From assembly GCA_003222975.1 (NCBI GenBank), contig QHXN01000109.1, forward strand, positions 1 to 36,692: 36,692 bases of DNA. Reading direction: 5' to 3'. Both the position numbers and the translations under genes were made by a program. The notes beneath the pieces are model-generated. The model made no database searches and was not told the origin of the DNA. It worked only from the letters and a program-made list of their open reading frames with translations. Positions 30,646-36,692 of this stretch are shown piece by piece (the first letter of the stretch is position 1; every line of letters begins with the position of its first letter). The DNA comes from Acidobacteriota bacterium (GTDB taxonomy: Bacteria > Acidobacteriota > Blastocatellia > Pyrinomonadales > Pyrinomonadaceae).

Positions 30646-31086
30646 CGCGTCTCGGTTGTTCGATGCACGCGTGCGCGTCCGCGTCTGCTACATCAAACTG
30701 ACGCTAAAAATTTTTGGCGATAAAGCGGAAAATTTGTCTGTCTTCGATACGCGAAATTATCGCGACTGCCCGTAAATTGACTTTCATGCTGAGAGTAATC
30801 ACGGCAAGTTTCAAGTTCTCAGCAGCTTAGACCTGTTTGATTTAAAGTCATACATTTCAAGCACTTAAATGGCAGGTTTCCGTGCGCCGAAAGCAACTGC
30901 GTGGCGTCTGTTGCATCTTAATTGCGGTTTCGATGAGCTGCTCTTTGAGAGACGCGAGCTTGATCGTTTCCACCATGCGTAGCCCCCAACCCCGTGCATC
31001 GCAGGCGATGTGCAAGTAGAAATCGCCGACCTCGCTGGACGAAAGCGAACGCAGAGGTCACTAACTCACATGGAGAACGACAGAGA
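30646..31086. other. A/T-rich 440-bp region upstream of a lytic transglycosylase gene
   Basis: The stretch 30690-30900 is clearly poorer in G+C than all its surroundings and has no protein-like frame. Small stems are visible: CGCGAAATTATCGCG near 30750, GCTGAGA/TCTCAGC (30788-30794 and 30817-30823), GCATCGC/GCGATG around 30996-31010, and GACCTC/GAGGTC (31028-31033 and 31054-31059). It may encode a non-coding RNA or a long structured leader. No known RNA class was recognised. Confidence 0.4.
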
Positions 31087-31746
31087 ATGCACCTGACCCG
31101 AAGGAATACCCGTCTGCGCTCTTTCAGAAACGTCCTCTCCGCGATCTTTGCAATCTTCCTCCTGACCAACGTCGTCGACAGTTCGTTCACGCGCGTGTTC
31201 GCGCCCGTCTCGGCTTCGGCCAAGGCGGTCGTCGCCGCCTCCGCCTTCGAGGAGTTCATCCCCGCGGACATGCCCACGTCGGGCGACCGCAACCTCGACC
31301 AGATCATCGAGCGCGTCGGCGTGCGCGACGGCGTTGACCCGCGCCTGATTCACGCGGTCATCTGGCAGGAGTCGCGTTACAACCAGAACGCCGTCTCGCA
31401 CGTCGGCGCGCAGGGGCTGATGCAGCTCATGCCCGCGGCGGCCAAGCGCTTCAACTGCTCAGACCTCTCCGACGCCGAGTCGAACGTCGAGGCGGGCACG
31501 AAGTACCTGCGCTGGCTGCTCAAGCACTTCGACGGCGACGTAGCGCTCGCGCTCGCCGCCTACAACGCGGGCGAGGGTTCGGTGGAGAAGCACGCGGGCG
31601 TGCCGCCGTTCGCCGAGACGCAGAACTACGTCCGCGTCATCACGGGCCGCTACGGCAAGACCTACCACCCCGTGCTCGCGCCCGAAGACGCCGCCGCCTA
31701 CTTCAACCTCCTGCCCGGCGTGCCGCAGGAAATCGCGAGCCGCTAA
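31087..31746 (+). CDS. small lytic transglycosylase (SLT domain)
   Basis: A 219-aa exported protein. A signal or anchor helix (FRNVLSAIFAIFLLTNVV) and a short linker lead to one SLT domain (about 75-180) with the catalytic Glu95 in HAVIWQESRYNQNAVS, GAQGLMQLMPAAA, and LALAAYNAGEGSV. It should cleave peptidoglycan glycan strands in the periplasm. It lacks the TPR superhelix of the Slt-type enzyme at 22.7 kb and is closer to MltC/EmtA-type minimal enzymes. The ATG at 31087 has GGAG about 11 nt upstream. It stands alone behind a long A/T-rich leader and ahead of a strong terminator. Confidence 0.88.
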   Translation: MHLTRRNTRLRSFRNVLSAIFAIFLLTNVVDSSFTRVFAPVSASAKAVVAASAFEEFIPADMPTSGDRNLDQIIERVGVRDGVDPRLIHAVIWQESRYNQNAVSHVGAQGLMQLMPAAAKRFNCSDLSDAESNVEAGTKYLRWLLKHFDGDVALALAAYNAGEGSVEKHAGVPPFAETQNYVRVITGRYGKTYHPVLAPEDAAAYFNLLPGVPQEIASR

Positions 31747-31750
31747 AGCG

Positions 31751-31849
31751 GAAGGCAAAAGGCAAACTTCAAAAGGCAAGAGGCAAAAGTTGAGGACGAG
31801 AGCCGCGCTGCTCGTCCTCTTTTATTTTTGCCCTTTGCCTTTTGCCTTC
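31751..31849 (+). terminator. nested intrinsic terminator within a heptamer-arm inverted repeat (AAAGGCA family)
   Basis: The inner stem GAGGACGAG/CTCGTCCTC (31792-31800 and 31811-31819) is followed at once by a T-rich run (TTTTATTTTT), a classical intrinsic terminator for the transglycosylase. The outer arms, built of AAAGGCA-type 7-nt words, pair exactly over 16 bp (31751-31766 with 31834-31849). The right arm also provides a -35-like TTGCCT. Confidence 0.8.
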
Positions 31850-31870
31850 TTTCACCCGCCTTGCTATGAT
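31842..31870 (+). promoter_or_regulatory. sigma70-like promoter of the sigma54-activator-type gene
   Basis: TTGCCT (31842-31847, 4 of 6; inside the right arm of the preceding repeat), a 17-bp spacer and TATGAT (31865-31870, 5 of 6). It predicts a leader of about 120 nt to the TTG at 31997. Confidence 0.45.
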
Positions 31871-31996
31871 TTGCGCCCCGACGAAAACCTGGCGCGCGCG
31901 GCGTAAAAATCTGTGGCGGGTGCTCTCCTCACTCGAAGTCGCCGCGCCGCCCGACGAGCGGAGAATTTTAACCGTTTAAGGAGAACTCACAAGCCT

Positions 31997-34141
31997 TTGT
32001 CCGTCCAGCGACCCAGCCCGGACTCGAACGCGCCGTCGCCCCCGCAGGAGCGCAAGGCGAGGATGCACGAGGCGCGCGAGGCCATCATCAACCGCCTCGC
32101 GCCGAACATCCACTCCGAGATAGACCTCGACAAGTTCCTCCACGCCGTCGTCGCCGAGCTGGGGCGCATGATGGACGTTGACCGCTGCGACGTGGTGCAG
32201 CTCGTCCGCTCCGGCGAGCTGCGCATCAGCCACGAGTGGCGCGCGGCAGCCGAAGTGCCTTCGAGCCTCGGCACTTCGTTCCCCGTTGACTTCGGCCAGC
32301 TCGCCGAGCGCTTCGACCTCGCGCGGCCCGTCCGCCTCGACGACACCTCGGCGCACGGCCTCGACCCGCGCATCGGCCTCCTGCCTTCTTCCCTGGGCAC
32401 GCGCTCGCTCCTCATCGTCCCCGTCGTCCTCGACGGCAACGTGCTCGGACTCGTCGGCCTGCACATGACGCGCTCCTTGCGCCGCTGGGACGACGAGGAG
32501 GTCGCCTTCCTCCAATCAATCGCGCGCCAGATTGCCGTCGGCTACCAGTACGCGCGCCTCTACACGGACAAGCGGCGCGAGGCGAGCCGCACGCGCGCGC
32601 TCCTCGAAATCGCTAACATTCTGAACTCGCGCTCCGACTTCGGTGAGCTGACCTCACACGTCCTGGAGCGCGCCAACGAGCTGGTCGGCGCGGACTACTG
32701 CGCGCTCGGCGTCGTCGAGCCTTCGGGCAAGGCCATCAGCCTCGCGGCGTTCAAGGCCGCGCCGCACGCGACGACGCTGCGCGTGCGCGAGCTGATCGCG
32801 TCGCACGGAAAGTCCATTGACATCTCGGCCTTCCCCGCGGTCGTCGAGCTGTTCGCCGAGCCGAGGACGTTGCGCCTCTTGGACTCCGACCTGCCGGAGC
32901 CGATGCGCCTCGCCTTCAACTCCATCCTGGGCGGGCGCGCGGCGCTCGTCGCGCCCGTACCCATCGGCGGGCAGACCTTCGGCCTGCTGGGCTTCGTCTG
33001 GAGCGAGCGGCGCGACGCCTTCGACGAGCACGAGATCGAGTTGGTCGAAGGCATCGCCGTGCAGATCGGCACGGCCTTAGAGCGCGACCAGCTCTCGGCG
33101 GAGGTGATGCGCCTCCGAAACGTCTTGCACGAGCGCCGCGCCGAAGACCGCATCATCGGCCAGGCCCCGGCCATACGCCGCGCCATCGAGCTTGCCTTAA
33201 ACGTCGCCGACACGCAGACCTCCGTGCTCATACAGGGCGAGTCGGGCACGGGCAAGGAGCTGCTCGCCAACCTGATTCACTACAACTCGCGGCAGAAGGA
33301 AGGGCCTTACGTCAAGCTTAACTGCGGCGCGATTCCCGAAGGGCTGCTCGAATCCGAACTCTTCGGCCATGAGCGCGGCGCGTTCACCGACGCGCGGCAG
33401 CGCCGGAGGGGCCGCTTCGAGGAGGCCGACGGCGGCACGCTCTTCCTCGACGAGATCGGCGAGATGAGTCTCGCCGCGCAGGTCAGACTTCTGCGCGTGC
33501 TTCAGGACGGCGAGTTCACGCGCGTCGGCGGGGGCGAAGTCTTGAAGGCCGACGTGAGGGTCATCGCCGCGTCGAACATTGACCTCGCGCGCGCGGTCGA
33601 GCAGGGCAGTTTCCGCCTCGACCTCTTCTATCGCCTCTCTGTCTTCCCGATAGTGCTGCCCCCTTTGCGCGAGCGGCCCGGCGACATCCACACACTCGTC
33701 ATACACTTCCTCGAACACTACAAGCAGAAGACGGGCCGCTTCATCCCCGGCATCTCGCGCCAGGCGCTTCAGGCGCTCACGGGCTACGACTGGCCGGGCA
33801 ACGTCCGCGAGCTTGAGAACGCCATCGAGCGCGCCGTCATCATCGCCTCCGGGCGACAGATCGAACTCGACGATCTGCCCGAACAGATCAGCCGCACCGT
33901 CCACGAGGAGCGCTCACGCACGCGCGGCGAGCGTGAGCGTGCCGCCGCCGAGGGCCGCAGCCTCAAGCTAGAAGTCGCCGTGCCCGCCACCATTGACGAG
34001 ATCGAGCGCCGGGCCATCGAGGCCACGCTCGACTACACCGGCGGAGACAAGACGCGCGCCGCCCGCGCCCTCGGCATCGGACGCAAGACGCTCTACCGCA
34101 AGCTCCGCCAGTACGAGGCCGAGGCGGAAGAACAAGGATAA
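31997..34141 (+). CDS. GAF-GAF-AAA+-Fis transcriptional regulator (NtrC family)
   Basis: A 714-aa protein. Two GAF sensor domains (about 30-190 and 200-370), then an AAA+ module with Walker A GESGTGKE (about 414-421), the sigma54-contact loop in the variant form GAFTDA (461-466), Walker [13 protein letters not shown] and the arginine-finger region. The C-terminal Fis-type helix-turn-helix is [20 protein letters not shown]. NtrC-family proteins remodel sigma54-RNA polymerase at -24/-12 promoters. Here the second Gly of GAFTGA is Asp, so classical sigma54 activation is uncertain. Start is unclear: a TTG at 31997 with AAGGAG 13 nt upstream, or an ATG at 32063. No kinase partner is adjacent; the GAF domains suggest a small-molecule or redox signal. 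Confidence 0.87.
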   Translation: MSVQRPSPDSNAPSPPQERKARMHEAREAIINRLAPNIHSEIDLDKFLHAVVAELGRMMDVDRCDVVQLVRSGELRISHEWRAAAEVPSSLGTSFPVDFGQLAERFDLARPVRLDDTSAHGLDPRIGLLPSSLGTRSLLIVPVVLDGNVLGLVGLHMTRSLRRWDDEEVAFLQSIARQIAVGYQYARLYTDKRREASRTRALLEIANILNSRSDFGELTSHVLERANELVGADYCALGVVEPSGKAISLAAFKAAPHATTLRVRELIASHGKSIDISAFPAVVELFAEPRTLRLLDSDLPEPMRLAFNSILGGRAALVAPVPIGGQTFGLLGFVWSERRDAFDEHEIELVEGIAVQIGTALERDQLSAEVMRLRNVLHERRAEDRIIGQAPAIRRAIELALNVADTQTSVLIQGESGTGKELLANLIHYNSRQKEGPYVKLNCGAIPEGLLESELFGHERGAFTDARQRRRGRFEEADGGTLFLDEIGEMSLAAQVRLLRVLQDGEFTRVGGGEVLKADVRVIAASNIDLARAVEQGSFRLDLFYRLSVFPIVLPPLRERPGDIHTLVIHFLEHYKQKTGRFIPGISRQALQALTGYDWPGNVRELENAIERAVIIASGRQIELDDLPEQISRTVHEERSRTRGERERAAAEGRSLKLEVAVPATIDEIERRAIEATLDYTGGDKTRAARALGIGRKTLYRKLRQYEAEAEEQG

Positions 34142-34142
34142 A

Positions 34143-34238
34143 GGAAGGGTGAAAGGGTAAGGGGGAAAAGGGTAAAAGGGAAAGAGAAGACCTCTTCTGT
34201 TCCCTTTCGCCCTTTCCCCTCTTACCCTTTTACCCTTC
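34143..34238. repeat. imperfect inverted repeat (GGGTAAAA family)
   Basis: Purine-rich words GAAAGGGT/AAAAGGGT (34143-34190) face pyrimidine-rich TTACCC/TTTACCC words (34193-34238). Pairing is long with a few mismatches and bulges; the word period is 7-8 nt. It lies between the regulator gene and the YtxH promoter. Confidence 0.8.
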
Positions 34239-34241
34239 CCA

Positions 34242-34271
34242 TTGCGCCGCTTCGCGCGTCTTTGTTATAGT
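34242..34271 (+). promoter_or_regulatory. sigma70-like promoter of the YtxH gene
   Basis: TTGCGC (34242-34247), an 18-bp spacer and TATAGT (34266-34271, 5 of 6). It begins 4 nt after the preceding inverted repeat and predicts a leader of about 75 nt. Confidence 0.45.
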
Positions 34272-34351
34272 GCGCGGCAGGGTGAGCGAGGGGTCAAAGT
34301 CTCTCGCCGAAGAGCGTGTTGGGCAGCGAGCCTTCTGCTTGAGGAGAAGCC

Positions 34352-34759
34352 ATGTCAGATCATCAACGGCGGGAGTCGTCGGACGCGGGCACTCGCCTGA
34401 CCTACTTCGTCATCGGCGCGACCGTGGGCGCGGTCGTCGCGCTCCTGTTCGCGCCCAAGTCGGGGCGCGAGCTGCGCGAAGACCTCGCCGACGCCACGCG
34501 CAAGGGCGTTGACCGCGCCCGCGAGACCAGCACGCAGCTCTCGGCGAAGGCGGGCGAGTATTACGACGCCGCCTCAGCCCGCGCCGGCGAGCTGGCCGCG
34601 AGCGCACGCGAGGCCGCCGCGCGCCGGGGCGAGCGCGTCTCCGCGGCCATAGACGCGGGCCGCCAGGCCTACCGCGACGAGAAGCAGCGCACGGAGTCGT
34701 CGGCCCTCTCCGAAGAGCCGCCCGCGCTTGGCGGCGGCGGGCAGTCGCAGAATTTTTAA
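34352..34759 (+). CDS. YtxH-domain membrane-anchored protein
   Basis: A 135-aa protein with the YtxH signature: one N-terminal membrane helix (LTYFVIGATVGAVVALLFAP) immediately followed by KSGRELREDL, then an Ala/Arg/Glu-rich amphipathic helix (about 45-115) and a Gly/Pro-rich tail. YtxH proteins are general-stress-associated in Firmicutes and widespread elsewhere; the function is unknown, and the database label of gas vesicle protein is misleading. The ATG at 34352 has GAGGAG 6 nt upstream. The gene may share an envelope or stress role with the coiled-coil membrane protein downstream, but a 123-bp gap with an inverted repeat separates them. Confidence 0.85.
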   Translation: MSDHQRRESSDAGTRLTYFVIGATVGAVVALLFAPKSGRELREDLADATRKGVDRARETSTQLSAKAGEYYDAASARAGELAASAREAAARRGERVSAAIDAGRQAYRDEKQRTESSALSEEPPALGGGGQSQNF

Positions 34760-34763
34760 ACGA

Positions 34764-34876
34764 GTAGCCGGTAGTCAGTAGCCAGTAGCCGTCGGCTCTA
34801 AAGCGCTCTGGCTAAGACTAAAGCCCATCACGGTGAAGAGAAAACTACTGACTACTGACTACTGGCTACTGGCTAC
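34764..34876. repeat. heptamer-arm inverted repeat (AGTAGCC/AGTAGTC family), shuffled arms
   Basis: The left arm (34764-34790) and the right arm (34844-34876) are made of the 7-nt words GTAGCCA and GTAGTCA and their complements, with different word order and number in the two arms. The 53-nt loop holds no gene. The right arm ends 6 nt before the ATG at 34883. Confidence 0.85.
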
Positions 34877-34882
34877 CGTTTT

Positions 34883-35455
34883 ATGCCTTTCCTGGCTTTA
34901 CAGATGAGGACGAGCGACCCGGCGTTCTGGGTTTTGGTAATCGTCGCCGTCTCCTTCGTGGTGATCGCGGTCGCGATGGTCATGATCGCGGTCGTGGTGG
35001 GCCGCGTCGCGCGGGCGGTCGTGAGCGTCGAACGCAAGGTCGAGCCTTTGTTGGAGCGCATCGGCGCACTCGCCGAACAGGTGCGCGGGATCGCCGCGCA
35101 GGGCAAGGAGGTCGGCGAGCAGTTGGGCGTCATGTCGGGCCACCTCTCGACGGCGACGATGCACTTCTCCGAATCAATGGCGCTGGTGCGCGACGAGGTG
35201 CGCGAACTCAAGGAGGTCGTCGGCCTCTCGACCGAGACGGCGCGCGAGAAGGTCGCGATGATCAGCCGCTCGATAGACGAGACACACGCGCAGTTGATGA
35301 CGACGACCAACTTCGTCACCTCGAAGATCGTCAGCCCCGCCCGCGAGATCGCGGCGATTATGGCGGGGATCAGGCGCGGCCTCGAAGTGCTCCTGTCCCC
35401 CGCGCCGAAACAGATTAACGAAACTTACGCGGAGGAGGAGATGTTCATCGGCTGA
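34883..35455 (+). CDS. single-pass membrane protein with long coiled-coil tail
   Basis: A 190-aa protein that I do not recognise beyond a DUF948-like design. An N-terminal membrane helix (FWVLVIVAVSFVVIAVAMVM, about 15-40) precedes a long, mostly helical cytoplasmic tail with heptad features (ERKVEPLLERIGALAEQVRG, VRDEVRELKEVVGLSTETAR). The ATG at 34883 lies 6 nt after an inverted-repeat arm with TTTT before it and no Shine-Dalgarno sequence; a second ATG at 34904 is possible. It is followed by an intrinsic terminator. Together with YtxH it may form an envelope-associated pair, but that is inference. Confidence 0.72.
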   Translation: MPFLALQMRTSDPAFWVLVIVAVSFVVIAVAMVMIAVVVGRVARAVVSVERKVEPLLERIGALAEQVRGIAAQGKEVGEQLGVMSGHLSTATMHFSESMALVRDEVRELKEVVGLSTETAREKVAMISRSIDETHAQLMTTTNFVTSKIVSPAREIAAIMAGIRRGLEVLLSPAPKQINETYAEEEMFIG

Positions 35456-35484
35456 ACTCTCAGGCCGTAACAGAAGCGCTGGCG

Positions 35485-35538
35485 CGCCCGGACTATTCTC
35501 TCCGCGGAGAGACGATGGTTCGGGCGTTTTGTTTTTGT
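35485..35538 (+). terminator. intrinsic terminator after the coiled-coil membrane protein
   Basis: An outer stem CGCCCGGA/TTCGGGCG (35485-35492 and 35519-35526, one G-T pair) encloses an inner palindrome CTCTCCGCGGAGAG (35498-35511), and a T-rich run follows (TTTTGTTTTTGT). It is a good rho-independent terminator 30 nt after the stop codon. Confidence 0.75.
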
Positions 35539-35559
35539 CATTAAGCGCAGGAGGGAAAC

Positions 35560-35792
35560 ATGGAACGAAGCAGTTCGGTCCTTGTTGCAAAGAGTTGTCG
35601 GATGCCATGACCGCGCCGCCGCAGTCGCTCTTCAGGGTTGAGGAGAACGACGTACTTTACCTGACCGTCGGATACGCGCAGACGGAGCAGGGTACTGCCT
35701 GGTTCGACCAGGCGCTTATCTTTTGTCCGTTTTGCGGCTCTCAAATCCAAGACCGCGAAAAGATTCGCCGCAAGTCGTCGTCGCAAGCCTGA
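35560..35792 (+). pseudogene. small zinc-ribbon protein, apparently frameshifted near its start
   Basis: A strong AGGAGG ribosome site (35549-35554) stands 5 nt before an ATG at 35560, but that frame stops after 16 codons (TGA 35608-35610). The plausible protein lies in another frame: QFGPCCKELSDAMTAPPQSL, then LYLTVGYAQTEQGTAWFDQA and FCPFCGSQIQ, ending at 35792. It has four Cys as expected for a zinc ribbon (CC and CPFC). One base appears lost between 35560 and 35575. Alternatively the short frame is a leader peptide coupled (ATGA overlap) to a 61-aa protein starting at 35607, which would lack the first Cys pair. A sequencing error cannot be excluded. Confidence 0.55.
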
Positions 35793-35893
35793 TTCTCAAT
35801 TTTTATTTAGGTTGCGTGTGCGCTACTATCAGAAATTCACGGGCACGCCGCCGCTTCTTACTGTGACGCGCGTCGAAGGAAACTAAAGAGTCC

Positions 35894-36692
35894 ATGTCAA
35901 CACAGGCACCGCTCGATCTGAAGAAGACCATCAACCTGCCGAAGACCGGCTTCGCGCAGAAGGCCAACCTCGCGCAATCGGAGCCGGCGCGCCTGAAGCG
36001 CTGGACGGAGGCGGGACTCTACGAGTTGATCCGCCGCTCGCGGCAGGGGCGCGAGCGATTCATCCTCCACGACGGGCCGCCCTACGCCAACGCCGACATC
36101 CACCTCGGCACGGCGATGAACAAAATCCTCAAAGACATCGTCGTCAAGTCGCGCACGATGCTCGGCTACGACAGTCCTTACGTGCCCGGCTACGACTGCC
36201 ACGGCCTGCCCATCGAGCAGCACGTCGAGCGAGCGCTCGACAAGAAGGGCAAGAAGAAGAGTGACCTCAGCACGGAGAGCTTCCGACGCGCCTGCCGCGA
36301 GCACGCCGCCGCCGCCTTGAAAGGCCAGACGCGCGACTTCCAACGCCTCGGCATCCTCGGCCTCTGGGAAGACCCGTACCTCACGATGTCGAACCACTAC
36401 GAGGCGGAGACGGCGCGCCTCTTCGGCCTCTTCGTCGAGCGCGGCTACGTCTATAAAGGCGCGCGCCCCGTCTATTGGTGCATCCACGACCAGACGGCCC
36501 TGGCCGAGGCCGAGGTCGAGTACCGCGAGCACACGAGTCCTTCCGTGTACGTCAAGTTCCCGCTCTCCGAGGACTCGGTCGAGGCGAAGGCTTTCAAGCG
36601 CGAGCTGCTCGGCGACGAGGACGACCCGCGCAAGGTTTACTTCCTTATCTGGACGACGACGCCGTGGACGCTCCCGGCCAACCTCGGCATCG
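35894..36692 (+). CDS. ileS: isoleucyl-tRNA synthetase, 5' part (runs off the window)
   Basis: The first 266 residues of a class I synthetase that charges tRNA-Ile with isoleucine. The N-terminus MSTQAPLDLKKTINLPKTGF is typical of bacterial IleRS. The HIGH-type signature is HLGT in PYANADIHLGTAMNKILKD; YVPGYDCHGLPIEQHVE, PVYWCIHDQTALAEAEVEY and IWTTTPWTLPANLGI (start of the editing insertion) follow. The ATG at 35894 has an AAAGAG site upstream. The C-terminal half, including KMSKS and the zinc-binding end, lies beyond the window. The 100-bp gap upstream is A/T-rich and may hold its promoter. Confidence 0.96.
   Translation, partial: MSTQAPLDLKKTINLPKTGFAQKANLAQSEPARLKRWTEAGLYELIRRSRQGRERFILHDGPPYANADIHLGTAMNKILKDIVVKSRTMLGYDSPYVPGYDCHGLPIEQHVERALDKKGKKKSDLSTESFRRACREHAAAALKGQTRDFQRLGILGLWEDPYLTMSNHYEAETARLFGLFVERGYVYKGARPVYWCIHDQTALAEAEVEYREHTSPSVYVKFPLSEDSVEAKAFKRELLGDEDDPRKVYFLIWTTTPWTLPANLGI

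Noticed and set aside
30994..31086. A c-di-AMP (ydaO) riboswitch before the transglycosylase gene
   Set aside because: The genomic context would fit, but I could not place the conserved core bases; it is kept only as an unassigned structured region.

Overview
The window is high-GC DNA (roughly two thirds G+C by eye) from the chromosome of a free-living bacterium. The gene content points to the phylum Acidobacteriota, most likely the Blastocatellia (subdivision 4). The clues are three von Willebrand A proteins of the type widely found in acidobacteria, two tandem secreted proteins built of carboxypeptidase-regulatory-like folds, a GYF/zinc-finger/membrane fusion, a GAF protein with a conserved helical tail, and a YtxH protein. 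This assignment is from memory of such genomes, not from a search. No phage, transposase, CRISPR array, rRNA or tRNA gene was seen.

Layout. 1-3600: ROK sugar kinase (-), then universal stress protein, DedA membrane protein and GHMP sugar kinase (+). 3.77-7.26 kb: two translationally coupled secreted carboxypeptidase-regulatory-like proteins (-), the upstream one frameshifted. 7.65-11.7 kb: secreted oligopeptidase B-like S9 peptidase and a GYF/zinc-finger/multi-pass membrane protein. 11.8-16.6 kb: VanY-like D,D-carboxypeptidase (-), a 71-aa protein and two VWA proteins. 16.76-20.15 kb: one tight operon, xseA - membrane-anchored unknown - xseB - polyprenyl synthase. 20.2-20.9 kb: a response regulator and a small protein (-). 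21.2-26.1 kb: GAF protein, Slt-type lytic transglycosylase lipoprotein, PEGA/TPR protein. 26.15-28.9 kb: a 35-aa membrane peptide (-), a SAM methyltransferase (-) and a PLP aminotransferase (+). 29.0-30.6 kb: a small membrane protein, then an FmdB zinc ribbon plus third VWA protein (-). 31.1-36.7 kb: a second lytic transglycosylase, a GAF-GAF-AAA-Fis regulator, YtxH, a coiled-coil membrane protein, a frameshifted zinc-ribbon protein and the 5' part of ileS.

Much of the content concerns the envelope: peptidoglycan hydrolases (two transglycosylases and VanY), secreted Ig-like/VWA proteins, a secreted peptidase and isoprenoid synthesis. Several sigma70-like promoters with 16-18 bp spacers are visible.

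The most unusual signal lies between the genes. About 18 intergenic spots carry long inverted repeats, often with perfect stems of 30-32 bp, and loops mostly of 10-20 nt. Their arms are mostly made of iterated 7-nt words (about four units plus four bases, near 32 nt). At least seven sequence-unrelated word families obey the same architecture, and several recur in the window. Some arms contain the stop codon of the upstream gene, some end 3-12 nt before a start codon that has no Shine-Dalgarno sequence, one is translated inside a VWA gene, and one carries a -35 box. They behave like a general class of mobile or self-generating heptamer hairpins rather than ordinary terminators.
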